DNA of 64,000 nucleotides from Platanthera guangdongensis (GCA_039583875.1 CM077162.1:66337259-66401258); one strand, 5' to 3'; numbered from the stretch's first letter, positions 27,950 to 40,987 are shown. The notes: a model not told the origin generated them from the letters alone. Numbers and translations: made by a program.

Positions 27950-30442
27950 GTCCAAAGGCCAACAAAACGCCAATCTGGTATTTGGACAGCGGATGCTCTC
28001 GCCATATGACCGGGACTAGAAACCTCATTTAGAACTTTACTCCAGTCGTGAACGGACCAATGGTCATCTTTGGAGGTTCAAAACGTGGAATTACTAGAGG
28101 CTATGGTATGATTACTAATGGCAATGTATCCTTCTCGGATGTGGCTTATGTCGAAGGATTGGAACACAATCTCACAAGCATAAGCCAACTCTGCGACAAA
28201 GGATACATAGTTGAATTCCATGCTGATAAGTGCTTGATAAAATCTGTTGACAATATGGAAACGATTCTATCCGACACTCGAAGCAGGAATATTTTCTGTT
28301 TAAATTTCATTTGTATAGATTCCTCTACACCAGCGTGTCTTTTAGCAAAAGATAGTGCGTCCCTTGGTGGCCAATGGCACAAGAGACTAGCACATATTAA
28401 TTTCAAAACTATTAATAAATTATTTTCAATGAACTTAGTACGTGATGCCCCAAATGTCAAGTGCGTCAAAGATAGACCTTGTCATACATGTGTAAAAGAC
28501 AAGCAAACAAGGGTTACCTTTAAAAGCATTATTGACAAAGATTCTAATAGATGTCTTCATCTACTGCACATGGACTTGTTTGGTCCACTGCAAATTAGAA
28601 GTTTGGGAGGTAAGGATTATACGTTGGTAATTGTTGATGACTACTCGCGCTTTGCGTGGGTGTTCTTTCTGAAACACAAGTCAGATACATTAGACATCTT
28701 TACTAATTTTGTCAGGCAAGTCCAGAATGGGTACAACTGCTCCATAGTCAAAATCAGAAGTGATAACGAAACAGAGTTTAAATCTGGGGCCATGACAGAA
28801 TTCTGTGAAAGCTTAGATATCTTTCATGAGTTTTCCTCTCCTCTCACTCCACAACAGAACAGAGTGGCTGAGAGAAGGAACAGAACACTCATAGAGGCCT
28901 GCAGGACTATGTTGAGTGATGCTTCACTTCCGGAGTACTTCTGGGCTGAAGCGGTCAACACTGCATGCCACGTGCAAAATCGAGCACTCATAAACAAAAA
29001 CCAGGATAAGACACCTTACGAACTTCTAAAGGGCAGGAATCCAACCATCTCATACTTTAGAATTTTTGGGTGTAAATGCTTCGTACTTAACAATGGTAAT
29101 TTTCATACCACCAAGTTCAGCGAAAAGAGTTTTGATTGTATTTTTGTAGGTTATAGTAGCCATAGTAAGGCATATAGAATATTTAATAAAAAACCCTGGT
29201 GGTAAAAGAATCGATACATGTTGTATTTGACGAGACGAGTTTGCTACAAAGCAACTCCTCTAGTGTGCTCATTGAAGATGCAGGTGCAAAGCTGAAAGAA
29301 ACTAGCTTGGATGAATCGTCCGAAGACAAAGGAGAAAAGTTCATCAAGATCACCACTCCAACCCCTATTGGAGAGGCTGATGATCAAGATGAAGAAGTCA
29401 TCCAAGATGAAGAAATCACTCCGATGATAGAAGATAATCCAGATGCAAGAACTTTAGAGCTCAGACATCTGAAGGATCACCCCATGGACCAGATCATAGG
29501 AGATCCCCGGGACGGTGTCAGAACTCGAAGAGGTACAACTAACGAGAATTTATATTTGAGTTTTCTCTCACAGGTTGAACCGAAGAAGTTTGAGGAAGCA
29601 AACTCGGACACATCGTGGATAATGGCAATGGAAGAAGAGTTAAATCAGTTTAACCGCTGCAATGTATGGAAGCTTATTCCAAGACCCAAAGGAAAGAACG
29701 TCATTGGAACAAAATGGGTCTACAGGAACAAGATGGACGAAGACGGGACGATCATAAAGAACAAGGCCAGACTTGTCTCTAAAGGCTATCGTCAAGAAGA
29801 AGGAATCAACTTCGACCGGACATATGCTCCAGTGGCAAGGCTGGAGGCAATAAGGCTGTTCCTAGCATATGCTACATTCAAAGGCTTCACCTTCTATCAG
29901 ATGGACGTGAAGTCTGCCTTCCTAAATGGTAACATAAAGGAGGAAGTGTATATGGAACAACCTCCAGGTTTCGTTGATCCTAAATTTCCTGATTATGTCT
30001 ACTTCCTGCACAAGGCCCTATATGGTCTGAAACAAGCTCCTAGAGCTTGGTATGAGACACTGTCTAACTTTCTACTTGAGAACAAGTTCACAAGGGGAAA
30101 GATAGACAAGACGTTATTTCTTAGGGAAATAAAAGGCAAGATTTTGCTAGTGCAAATCTATGTCGACGACATTATTTTTGGCTCTATAGACGACAACCTC
30201 TGCAAAAAGTTCTCAAAACTTATGCAAGGGAAGTTCGAAATGAGCAGTATGGGCAAGCTGAAGTATTTCTTAGGGCTTCAGGTGAAACAATCTGAAGATG
30301 GAATTTTTATCTTGTAGACCAAGTTCACCAAAGAGCTGATTAGGAAATTTGGAATGGAGAACGCAACCTCTATGAGGACTCCAATAGACTCAACTATGTC
30401 TCTGGACAAAGATGAAAAAGGGAGACCTTTTGATGAAACCAA
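27950..30442 (+). pseudogene. pol: Pol of element C, 5' part: protease, integrase, reverse transcriptase
   Basis: Protease: WYLDSGCSRHMTG with the active-site DSG at 27985. One TAG follows at 28030. Integrase: zinc finger HKRLAHINFKT...CHTC, core with HMDLFGPL, IRSDNETEF and QQNRVAERRN, so the catalytic acids are kept. The frame shifts near 29190. RT runs from [12 protein letters not shown] through [17 protein letters not shown] sequence to YVDDIIFGS, with TAG at 30315. The coding is cut after RPFDET by element T, with duplication ACCAA at 30438-30442, and resumes at 40324. Domain order PR-INT-RT-RH is the copia order. Confidence 0.92.
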
Positions 30443-32917
30443 TGTAACAACCCCATGCGTTCATATGGTATATTCTAGAAGGTCCGGCCGGGGCCCCACA
30501 GTATATATCACAAAACAGGCGGTGAAGGTACAGGATGATACCAGAGTAGCGCATCGCACCTATCACAAATCATTCTAGCGGAAGCCTAGACTACAACTTG
30601 AACTCCTCATGAATGTCCAAACATAAAACTCCACATTTTATATCATATAGGAATGTCTTACAAGAAGTACAAAGTGTTGGCCTTATGGCCTTTACAGGGC
30701 TTTCACACAGTGGCCTAAAACAATTGGCGCGCAGGCCGGCCACACGAAAAGAAAACACACAACAACATCGAGCCTTCGAGGGCTCGCAACAGTAGCAGCA
30801 ACAGCAGCAGGAACATCAACCTCTATGCATCCCGCTCGGCTCTCCAGCACCTGTACAGGGACAATCCACCCAACGGTGGCAAACAAAAGCAACGGTCAGC
30901 GTTCAGCTGACCAAATTATAACGACCCTACCCCTTCTCTCGGGGCAGCGGTACTTCCCTGCAAGCATAACAAATCACAAGGATGGCAATATATAGATATC
31001 ATCAAAATGTGCTTTCATGCACACAAGCCATCACAACCGTTCGCCACCCGGCCCAACGGTCCGTGCACTTAGGGCACATTCTTGGTGTTCTGGCAAAGCT
31101 CTTGCCCACCACCGTATTCGGGTCACAACCCAACGGTAAATCTCTTGAGCATTCACTCCATGGCGTGCAGCCGGAGTTAGTCTTCCTACACCGGGATGGC
31201 CCGTAGCCCCCCATTGTGTCATGGCGCGCATGCCGAAGACTCTTGCTATGCGCTCCAACAGACCGCACCTATTGGTCTCACGTCGGACGGACATAGCGCA
31301 GGTCGGATCCTCCACCCCCCGTTGCTCAAATCGCCTTGCCTTCTCCGAGTACAGTGTACTCATGGCTATATCAAAGGTGCAGGTCAGTCTCACAAATCCT
31401 GTTCCTGGCATTCAAGCCTGGGCATATCTCGATACCCATTTCCTTAGCACAACAGCGGGTCTTTCCTGGGCCTCCCAGTACTTCCTGTGACTCTCTTCAC
31501 AGGTGGACACCGCACAAGCACAAATGTCAGGGGTCTTTCCTGGCTATCCTGCCAGTACTTCCTGTTACTCGCTTCACAGGTGGACACCCTCCGACATCAA
31601 GCATCACAAAAGGGCATTTCCTGGTCATACCAGTACTTCCTGTGCTTCATCCACAGGTTGGACCCAAAAACATCACATGGCTATTTTTCCTGGGCTACCA
31701 CCCCAGTACTTCCTGCTACTCCTTTTCGCAGGTATAACCCGCAGACTCCATATACTACACCTTATCACGGAGTCTTCTCCGGTTCGTATGCAACATCACC
31801 AATCCAGACCAACCTGTCCAGATGGGCTTCACACAGCATGCCTATTCCGTACTCCATTTTCGGATCTATATGCTAACAAAGGGGATGTCAAGCATCCACC
31901 CAAGGATTTCCAAAATCATCCACCTCTTGGTGGGGGAAATCACCAAGCTATGCCAAAAAGAAGCCTTCACATGGCTAGGAAGAAGAGTCATTACCCTTGA
32001 CGATCGCTTCGGTGCCATGGACTCAAAGCTATATTGCAAGACTCGCAAGATCGTTTTCTCCGCAACGCCGGCTTCGGAACTCTTGTCGGTAAACCGCAGC
32101 ACCACCAGCAGCAGCCCCCCTTTCCTCTTCCTCCTCCTTTCTCTCTCTCTTTCTCTCTTAACTTGAAGAAAGTTCAAGGCCAATGAAATGAGAATCATTT
32201 CTCTGATTTCGGCCTTTAAGAAAAAGAGGAAGAGGCTTCAGCCCTTGGATCCCAGCTGAAGGAATGGACGGCCACGATTCTGCCAAAAACACTGATTTTG
32301 ACCCGACACGGCCTCGGACACGGCCGTGTGCCTCAAGCCGTGGTCAACCGACTTATCCAAACCAGTGACACGCCCATGGGACACGCCCGTGTCATGGGCC
32401 GTGTCACCAACACGCCTTCGAACACGCCCGTGTCTGTGGCCGTGTGCCTGGGCGAAAAAAAATCCCAAATCATCCCGAGACTTCACACGGCCTGTGACAC
32501 GCCCGTGTCCCAGGCCGTGTGCCCAGACACGGCACAAAGACACACCCTGTCGAAATCCTTCGGCGGGCTGAGTTCGTCGACCCGATTTGACACGCCCTGT
32601 GACATGCCCGTGTCACAGGCCGCGTGCAACTTCTCGACACTCGACACACATGTCTCGACACTCGACGATCGTCGAGTACAAATCGTCGAGCATGCGACAC
32701 GGCCGTGGACACTCCCGTGTCCTGGGCTGTGTGCCCCCCTCTCGACACATCGTCGAGCGAAAAAATCGTCGAGACAAAGCCCGATCGTCGACACAGCTCG
32801 ACACGCCCTGCGACACGCCCGTGTCGCCGGCCGTGTCAACTGACACGCCCTGGGACATGCCCGTGTCTCAGGCCGTGTCACCCAAAAATTCCTGTTTCAG
32901 AAATTTGGACTGTTACA
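30443..32917 (-). repeat. 3' LTR of element T (2475 bp)
   Basis: Termini TGTAAC...GTTACA. On the minus strand U3 holds the ACACGGCCGTGT / CTCGACGATCGTCGAG array (32880-32304). The plus-strand part 31380-31740 has repeated CCCAGTACTTCCTG and TTCACAGGTGGACACC words about 70-80 bp apart. A 12-bp unit in the array is missing compared with the other LTR. Open frames here are repeat artefacts. Confidence 0.95.
32304..32880 (-). repeat. Palindrome array in the T 3' LTR
   Basis: Mixed array of ACACGGCCGTGT (perfect palindrome), GACACGCCCGTGTC-type units and ACTCGACGATCGTCGAGT (perfect 18-bp palindrome, near 32660). It lies within the first 620 bp of the LTR in transcription order. The other LTR has it at 39692-40281. 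Confidence 0.92.
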
Positions 32918-33029
32918 ATCCTCCCCTCCTACAGGAAATTTCGTCCTCGAAATTCAGACACAGGAAGGCAACATGAAACAGCAAGAAAAATTGTGACAAC
33001 ATATAAACGTTTATGTTACAACATTCTCG
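32918..33029 (-). other. 3' untranslated region and polypurine tract of T
   Basis: Minus strand: CGAGGACGAAATTT, common at the 3' end of plant gypsy elements, then the purine tract TGTAGGAGGGGAGGAT directly before the LTR. Confidence 0.85.
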
Positions 33030-36000
33030 CTACAGATTACAAAACAGCTCAGGGAACTCTTCTCGCATGGTTTGCTCTCGCTCCCATGTCAGTTCTTCAC
33101 GGCCGCAATTGTCCCAGCAGACTTTTACCATGCCGACCGTTTTGTTCCGCAACTGTTTCTCGGCTCGATCTTCGATCTGAATGGGTCTAACTTTCGTTGT
33201 TAACCCATACTCCACCGGCACACGAGCATCCGCGATCACTTGAGCTGGATCTTTCACGGCCTTTCGAAGCACCGAGATGTGAAAGACATCATGCAACCCA
33301 CCCAAGTCTGCCGACAGAGCTAGCTGATAAGCCGCATCGCCAACTCGCTCAACCACTTCAAAAGGACCCAAATATCTTGAACTCAACTTTTTCAACCGTC
33401 GAATCCTGGAGACACCTTTGAATGGCTTGATCTTCAAGTAGACCCAATCGCCAACCGCAAATTCCACGTTCCGGTGCTTGGCGTTGTAGTACTTCGCTTG
33501 TCGATCTTGAGCAATAAGAAATCGCTCTCGAATCATCCGTATGGTTGAGTTTGCTTCTTCAACCTCATTTGGTTTAACCACCCGAGCTTCGCCCGCTTCT
33601 ATCCAAGCCAAGGGAGTACGACACTTCCTTCCATATAGAGCTTCATATGGTGCCATCCCAATGCTCGCCTGGTAGCTATTATTATATGCAAACTCTACCA
33701 TATAGAGATGATCTTCCCATCTCTTTCCGAAGTCAAGGGCGCACATTCGGAGCATGTCCTCCATTGTTCTGTTGGTACGTTCAGTTTGGCCATCCGTTTG
33801 GGGATGAAAGGCCGTACTGAAAGTCAACTTCGTGCCCAACAGTCGGTGAACTAGCCTCCAATCATTTGACGTGAATCACCCATCTCGATCACTTACGATG
33901 TTCCGAGGAACACCGTGAAGTCGCACAATCTGGTCAACATATAACTCTGCCAAACTGTCAACTGAATCATCCCGCCTGTTCGGGAGAAAATGTGCTACTT
34001 TCGTTAGCCGGTCAACAATCACCCAAATGGAATCATTTCCTCGCTGCGATCTTGGCAACCCGTGCACAAAATCCATGGAAATATCATCAAATTTCCATTC
34101 TGGGATTGGCAGTGACTTCAGATAACCGCCCGGCTTTTGGCATTCCGCCTTCACCATCGCACATGTTTGACATTTGGCTACATAAAGGGCAACATATTTC
34201 TTGAGCCCTGGCCACCAGAATAGCTTCTTCATATCGTTGAACATCTTTGTGCTCCCGGGGTGAATGGAATACTTTGTAAAATGTGCTTCATACATCAGTT
34301 CTTCCCTCAGTTTCCCCACATTTGGGACGCACAAACGGTCCTCTTTTCGCAAAAGACCGTCAATCCAGGTGAATTTGCCCTCTGGCCCTTCATTCACATA
34401 GCGTAAGAGATCGTCATCCAACTCCGTTGCCCGTCGAACTCGGTCCGCAAGGTCACATTGCACCTCAGTCCAGTTCAAACATGCAGTGGCAGTGGAATTT
34501 TTGTCAACACAATAGATCTCTAACGCCTCCAACTCCTGGATAAGGCGTTTATCATGCCTTTGTAACCAATTCGCTCTAGCCGGAATCCGCCGACTCAAGG
34601 TATCCGCGACAACATTCCCCTTCCCGGGCGTATAGTGAATCTCGAAAGTGTAGTCCCCAAGGAACTCCAACCACCTTCGTTGTCGCATGTTCAAGTCTTT
34701 CTGCTCCAAAAGATACTTTAGGCTCTTATGATCGGTATAGATCTCCACCTTCACTCCATAAAGGTAGTGTCGCCATAACTTGAGTGCAAAAATCACCGCC
34801 GCTAGTTCCAAATCATGGACGGGATAATTTCGCTCGTGCACCTTCAGCTGGCGTGAGCCATAAGCAATCACCTTTCCGCTATGCAGAAGAACGCAGCCTA
34901 AGCCGCTTCCTGAGGCATCACTATAAATCACAAATCCGTCGGTTCCACGTGGCGAAGACAACACCGGCGCCGTGGTCAACCGAATCTTCAGCTCTTTAAA
35001 AGCTCGTGCGCACTCTGGCGTCCAAACGAACTTCTGATCTTTTCGCGTCAGTGTGGTTAGCGGCAAAGCGATCCGCGAGAAGTTTTCCACAAATCGTCTA
35101 TAGTAGCCCGCAAGTCCAAGAAAACTCCTGACCTCGGCCACGGAAGACAACATTGGCCACTCTTGTATGGCCCTTATCTTCGCTGGATCCACTGCAATGC
35201 CCGCTCCACTCACCACATGGCCCAAAAATGCCACTGACGATAGCCAAAACTCGCACTTCGAGAATTTGGCATAGAGCTGATTTTGCCTCAATGTGTTCAA
35301 CACCAACCGCAAGTGAATCTCATGTTCAGCTTTGGACTTCGAGTACACCAGGATGTCATCAATGAACACTATCACAAACAGATCCAGGTACTCGCGAAAA
35401 ATACGGTGCATCAGATCCATAAACACCGAGGGCGCATTGCACAGTCCAAATGGCATGACTGTGAACTCATAGTGCACATAACGCGTGCCAAATGCGGTTT
35501 TGGGAATGTCACCTTCCCGAATTCTTAACTGGTAGTAACCAGACTTCAGGTCCAACTTCGAATAGACGGTCGAGCCCACCAGCTGATCGAATAACTCATC
35601 AATCCGGGGTATCGGATAATTATTCTTCTCGGTCAGCTTATTCAGTTCACGGTAATCGATACACAACCGCAACCCACCGTCTTTCTTCTTTACAAAAAGC
35701 ACATGCGCGCTCCAAGGTGACATACTTGGGCGTATATAATCTTGCTCTAGCATTTCTTGTAGTTGAACCTTCAACTCCGCCATCTCTTTTGGCGCAACGC
35801 GATATGGTGAGCGGGCCACAGGTTTCGCACCTGGCACCAACTCGATCGTGAAGTCAATCTCCCGCTGGAGTGGTAGCCCAGGGAGATCCGTGGGAAACAC
35901 ATCTGTAAATTCTGCCACAATCGGAACCTCGCACAAACTGGCCTTAGGCTCAAGAGCCTGAATTAGTGCAAAGTAACACTCCGCACCCTTCCGAACAGCC

Positions 36001-36400
36001 TTGACTACCTGGAGTGCAGACATCAATGTCCCGCCCACTCCTCGCATACCCGCGAACTTTGTCTCCTGTTCGGTATTCTGGCCCAACGTGATTTCTTTGG
36101 ACTGGCAATCAATCATAGCATGCTGCTCCGCAAGCCAATCCATCCCAAAAATCACGTCGAATTCCGATATTGGCAAAACAAATGCAGTTAAACCAAAATC
36201 CCGACTTCCTACTTGAACCGCCACATCGCAAGCTTGATCCGCAAGAATCCAACAACCATTCAGCAACACCACTCTGACGCTATCTATCTTTACACGACTG
36301 GGTATCCCAAGCCGCGTCATAAACTCACTAGACAGAAAAGAATGCGATGCACCTGTATCAAACAGTGCTCGCGCCAGCGTGTCCCGAATCATAACAAAGC
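33030..36400 (-). pseudogene. pol: Pol of element T (protease, RT, RNase H, integrase), one stop
   Basis: Protease [15 protein letters not shown] has [12 protein letters not shown] and FIDDILVYS. RNase H has [10 protein letters not shown] and [10 protein letters not shown]. The integrase zinc finger is H-x-H...CQTC, and the core has [15 protein letters not shown] and HPQTDGQTERTNR. A GPF/Y-like module (RYLGPFEVVERVG) and a chromodomain-like tail follow, ending ELFCNL. The only break is TGA at 33876-33874 after VSDRDG, where related proteins usually have Arg; CGA to TGA by deamination is the simple reading. The domain order is gypsy. The frame is open upstream to 36461, but that part lies in the presumed intron, so I start pol at the 3' splice site. 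RT and RNase H make the cDNA and integrase inserts it. Confidence 0.93.
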
Positions 36401-36491
36401 CTATGACAAACATGTCACACATACAAACCACAAACATCGGGGTACTAAGCAAAGCATACAAACAATATCATATGCAAAACTAAACTCATAC
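36401..36491 (-). other. Candidate 91-bp intron between gag and pol of T
   Basis: On the minus strand the interval starts GTATGAGTTT after CACAG and ends TTGTCATAG before GCTTTG. It is AT-rich, 91 bp (not a multiple of 3), in phase 1, and contains the gag stop. Removing it would join the gag frame (DVVTG) to the protease frame ([16 protein letters not shown]) without a stop, as in related elements with one gag-pol frame. Inferred from sequence only; a frameshift or indel is the alternative. Confidence 0.55.
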
Positions 36492-37614
36492 CTGTGACCA
36501 CGTCACTCTGCTTGATGGCCTCTTGCAGGCCAAGATTGTAGACCCGGGGTTGCGCCTGCGAGGCAGAGGAATCCACCACCGCCTTTCCTTTTTCCGCATA
36601 AGATGCTCCCGCCTTCTTTTCACTCTTTGGTGGCATCCGACAATCTCGCGCAATATGCCCCATGCGGCCACAATTGAAGCAGACCCGAGTATCTGGCTTG
36701 GAGGTAGCCCCTGACGTTGCTCCCGTTGTAATGGATGAAGGAGCTTGTCCACTAGGCTTAGACTTATTGCCCCATCTCTTCTTATAAAATGGTTTCCCAG
36801 ATCGGGGCGCCTTCCACTCCTGTTGCGACACAACCAAAGCTCTCTTCCCTTGCACCATTTTCATATCCTTTTCCAACGCGGTCGCGGTGTCAACCAACGC
36901 TTGGAAACCTTGGTTCACAGAACTTGACACAAGGAACCTCAGCTCGTCCCTCAGTCCTTCATAGAACCTGTTGGTCTTCCGCTGCTCATCAGCAAATATA
37001 GAACCCGCATACCGCCCCAAGCGAGTAAATTCATGTAGGTATGCGTCAACCGAGCCATCACCTTGTGTTAACCTTTGGAACTCATTTTCCATGGCTATCC
37101 GCTGAGCCGCAGGAAGGTGCTTCGCGAGGAAGAGCCTGGAGAATTCTTCCATCGATACTTGGGTTAACAGACGACCCGCCAAATGATGCAACTCCATCTC
37201 ATCCCACCACAATCGTGCTTCTCCTTCAAGCAAGAAGGTAACTAAAGTAACTTTCTGATGCTCCGCCGTTCCTATCGCCGTCATCACTCGCTTAACCCGT
37301 GATAGCCAATCCTCAGCCTGCGTCGGCGTTCCCGCTCCCGAGAACGTAGGCGGATGGAAACTCATAAACCGCGTTAGCTGCTTCTCAGCCGCTCGAGGAG
37401 CCACATCTACTACAGGTGCAGGCCTCGCCGCCACCTGTTCTGGCCTCACAGCCGCTTGCTCCTGTCTAAGGGGCTGGCCTTGGATCATGGTAAATAAGGC
37501 CTCCGCAACTAAACGGACATGTTCCGCAGACGGTGGAGGAGTAGGCACCGCGGCTGGTGTCGTACTTTCATCAGAACGCTGGGACTCAGACGGCCCAGCT
37601 CCACTTCGTGTCAC
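36445..37614 (-). CDS. gag: Gag of element T
   Basis: 389 residues as read without splicing. A Pro/Ala-rich N-terminus is followed by the retrotransposon gag domain ([42 protein letters not shown], the latter around residues 140-170). One CCHC knuckle, [14 protein letters not shown], sits at about residues 310-323, then a Lys/Ala/Ser linker. The last 15 residues (from about MSLVLHMI) come from the candidate intron, so the true product is probably a Gag-Pol fusion. The ATG at 37614 lies 200 bp from the primer site. It forms the particle that packages T RNA. Confidence 0.92.
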   Translation of the reverse strand: MTRSGAGPSESQRSDESTTPAAVPTPPPSAEHVRLVAEALFTMIQGQPLRQEQAAVRPEQVAARPAPVVDVAPRAAEKQLTRFMSFHPPTFSGAGTPTQAEDWLSRVKRVMTAIGTAEHQKVTLVTFLLEGEARLWWDEMELHHLAGRLLTQVSMEEFSRLFLAKHLPAAQRIAMENEFQRLTQGDGSVDAYLHEFTRLGRYAGSIFADEQRKTNRFYEGLRDELRFLVSSSVNQGFQALVDTATALEKDMKMVQGKRALVVSQQEWKAPRSGKPFYKKRWGNKSKPSGQAPSSITTGATSGATSKPDTRVCFNCGRMGHIARDCRMPPKSEKKAGASYAEKGKAVVDSSASQAQPRVYNLGLQEAIKQSDVVTGMSLVLHMILFVCFA

Positions 37615-37815
37615 CTAAGGTGGACAAGACACACATATTAGCGGTCGTACCCAAGAAACCAACACAAGATAAGAACACGCAGGTTCCTCAAACACACAAA
37701 TATGTATTCCTATCATGGACATTCAGGAGTTCATCGTAGACTTTGGTTTGCACAAACACGTGCTCGCCACCCCACAAAAGAAGTCGGCCACGACTTCGAG
37801 AGGGAAAGACCAAGA

Positions 37816-37827
37816 CAACCGATACCA
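37816..37827 (-). other. Primer binding site of element T
   Basis: Minus strand TGGTATCGGTTG four bases after the LTR end. The first seven bases match the methionine-tRNA primer site of the other elements and the rest differ. Confidence 0.65.
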
Positions 37828-37831
37828 AAAA

Positions 37832-40318
37832 TGTAACAACCCCATCCGTTCATATGGTATATTCTAGAAGGTCCGGCCGGGGCCCCAGAGTATATATCAC
37901 AAAACAGGCAGTGAAGGTACAGGATGATACCAGAGTAGCGCATCGCACCTATCACAAATCATTCTAGCGGAGGCCTAGACTACAACTTGAACTCCTCATG
38001 AATGTCCAAACATAAAACTCCACATTTTATACCATATAGGAATGTCTTACAAGAAGTACAAAGCGTTGGCCTTATGGCCTTTACAGGGCTTTCACACAGT
38101 GGCCTAAAACAATTGGCGGGCAGGCCGGCCACACGAAAAGAAAACACACAACAACATCGAGCCTTCGAGGGCTCGCAACAGTAGCAGCAACAGCAGCAGG
38201 AACATCAACCTCTATGCATCCCGCTCGGCTCTCCAGCACCTGTACAGGGACAATCCACCCAACGGTGGCAAACAAAAGCAACGGTCAGCGTTCAGCTGAC
38301 CAAATTATAACGACCCTACCCCTTCTCTCGGGGCAGCGGTACTTCCCTGCAAGCATAGCAAATCACAAGGATGACAATATATAGATATCATCAAAATGTG
38401 CTTTCACGCACACAAGCCATCACAACCGTTCGCCACCCGGCCCAACGGTCCGTGCACTCAGGGCACATTCTTGGTGTTCTGGCAAAGCTCTTGCCCACCA
38501 CCGTATTTGGGTCACAACCCAACGGTAAATCTCTTGAGCATTCACTCCATGGCGTGCAGCCGGAGTTAGTCTTCCTACACCGGGATGGCCCGTAGCCCCC
38601 CATTGTGTCATGGCGCGCAGGCCGAAGACTCTTGCTATGCGCTCCAACAGACCGCACCTTTTGGTCTCACGTCGGACGGACATAGCGCAGGTCGGATCCT
38701 CCACCCCCCGTTGCTCAAATCGCCTTGCCTTCTCCGAGTACAGCGTACTCATGGCTATATCAAAGGCGCGGGTCGGTCTCACCAATCCTATTCCTGGCAT
38801 TCAAGCCTGGGCATATCTCGATACCCATTTCCTTAGCACAACAGCGGGTCTTTCCTGGGCCTCCCAGTACTTCCTGTGACTCTCTTCACAGGTGGACACC
38901 GCACAAGCACAAATGTCAGGGGTCTTTCCTGGCTATCCTGCCAGTACTTCCTGTTACTCGCTTCACAGGTGGACACCCTCCGACATCAAGCATCACAAAA
39001 GGGCATTTCCTGGTCATACCAGTACTTCCTGTGCTTCATCCACAGGTTGGACCCAAAAACATCACATGGCTATTTTTCCTGGGCTACCACCCCAGTACTT
39101 CCTACTACTCCTTTTCGCAGGTATAACCCGCAGACTCCATATACTACACGTTATCACGGAGTCTTCTCCGGTTCGTATGCAACATCACCAATCCAGACCA
39201 ACCTGTCCAGATGGGCTTCACACAGCATGCCTATTCCGTACTCCATTTCCAGATCTATATGCTAACAAAGGGGATGTCAAGCATCCACCCAAGGATTTCC
39301 AAAATCAGCCACCTCTTGGTGGGGGAAATCACCAAGCTATGCCAAAAAGAAGCCTTCACATGGCTAGGAAGAAGAGTCGTTACCCTTGACGATCGCTTCG
39401 GTGCCATGGACTCAAAGCTAGCTTGCAAGACTCGCAAGATCGTTTTCTCCGCAACGCCGGCTTCGGAACTCTTGTCGGTAAACCGCAGCACCACCAGCAG
39501 CAGCCCCCCTTTCCTCTTCCTCCTCCTTTCTCTCTCTCTTTCTCTCTTAACTTGAAGAAAGTTCAAGGCCAAGGAAATGAGAATCATTTCTCTGATTTCG
39601 GCCTTTAAGAAAAAGAGGAAGAGGCTTCAGCCCTTGGATCCCAGCTGAAGGAATGGACGGCCACGATTCTGCCAAAAACACTGATTTTGACCCGACACGG
39701 CCTCGGACACGGCCGTGTGCCAGGCCGTGTGCCTCAAGCGGTGGTCAACCGACTTATCCAAACCAGTGACACGCCCATGGGACACGCCCGTGTCATGGGC
39801 CGTGTCACCAACACGCCTTCGAACACGCCCGTGTCTATGGCCGTGTGCCTGAGCGAAACAAAATCCCAAATCATCCCGAGACTTCACACGGCCTGTGACA
39901 CGCCCGTGTCCCAGGCCGTGTGCCCAGACACGACACAAAGACACGCCCTGTAGAAATCCTTCGGCGGGCTGAGTTCGTCAACCCGATTTGACACGCCCTG
40001 TGACACGCCCGTGTCACAGGCCGTGTGCAACTTCTCGACACTCGACACACACGTCTCGACACTCGACGATCGTCGAGTAAAAATCGTCGAGCATGCGACA
40101 CGGCCTTGGACACGCCCGTGTCCTGGGCCGTGTGCCCCCCTCTCGACACATCGTCGAGCGAAACAATCGTCGAGACAAAGCCCGATCGTCGACACAGCTC
40201 GACACGCCCTGCGACATGCCCGTGTCGCCGGCCGTGTCAACTGACACGCCCTGGGACACGCCCGTGTCTCAGGCCGTGTCACCCAAAAATTCCTGTTTCA
40301 GAAATTTGGACTGTTACA
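37832..40318 (-). repeat. 5' LTR of element T (2487 bp)
   Basis: TGTAAC...GTTACA termini. The palindrome array is at 40281-39692, with an extra GTGCCAGGCC unit near 39720 relative to the other LTR. It ends at 40318 beside the duplication ACCAA. Confidence 0.95.
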
Positions 40319-40323
40319 ACCAA

Positions 40324-40987
40324 GTACAGAAGCATAATTGGATCCTTGTTCTACCTTACTGCCAGTAGACCTGACATAATATTTTCAACATGTGTCTGTG
40401 CTATATTTTAGGTGAACTCTAAGGAATCTCACCACGCTGCTGCAAAGTGGATTTTGAGATACCTTAAAGGTACACCAAATCTTGGCTTATGGTACCCAAG
40501 AAGTAATGACAGCGAACTAATTGGTTTTTCAGATGCAGATTTTACATGTAGCAAAGACGACAGGAAAAGCACTTCAGGTACTTGCCAATTCTTTGGAAGA
40601 AGGCTAATCTCCTAGAGTAGTAAGAAGCAGAACTGTGTCACAATCTCAACGGCCGAGTCAGAGTACATCTCTGCAGGCAGTTGTTGTGCACAGTTACTCT
40701 GGATAAAGAATCAATTCGAGGATTACAACATGAAGTTCAAGAATGTCCCATTATTTTGCGACTCTTCCAGCGCTATTACAATAGCCAACAATCCAGTCTC
40801 ACACAGCCGGACAAATCATATCGAGCTAAGGCATCATTTCATCCGGGAGCATGTAGAGCATGGGGACATAGATCACCAATATGTCTCCACAGACAGGCAA
40901 GTTGCAAATATTTTCACGAAGTCGCTGGACGAGACCAAGTTCTCGTTCGTGAAAACGGAACTTGGGATGCTCAACAAAGAAGATTAG
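40324..40987 (+). pseudogene. pol: Pol of element C, 3' part: RNase H
   Basis: Continues the C frame after T: YRSIIGSLFYLTASRPD, then a frameshift or stop near 40411, FSDADFTCSKDDRKSTSGTC, TAG near 40616, TAESEYISAGSCCAQLLW, FCDSSSAITIANNPV and FTKSLDETKF, ending LNKED at 40985. RNase H removes the RNA strand of the RNA-DNA hybrid. The ACCAA copy at 40319-40323 is the T duplication. Confidence 0.9.

Larger units (their letters stand above)
30443..40318 (-). mobile_element. Element T: Ty3/gypsy chromovirus-like element
   Basis: 9876 bp on the minus strand. 5' LTR 40318-37832, primer site, gag, pol in the order protease-RT-RNase H-integrase, polypurine tract, 3' LTR 32917-30443. Target duplication ACCAA at 30438-30442 and 40319-40323, within the pol of C. 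About six differences in the first 240 LTR bases compared. Pol is intact but for one stop, so it is fairly young. The integrase C-terminus (VRPIQIEDRAEKQLRN...LTWERE) resembles the chromodomain-like end of the Tekay/Del clade. Confidence 0.95.

Noticed and set aside
31196..32200. Open frames of 100-165 codons in the T LTRs
   Set aside because: Overlapping frames in LTR sequence, repeated at 38585-39600, with no domain.
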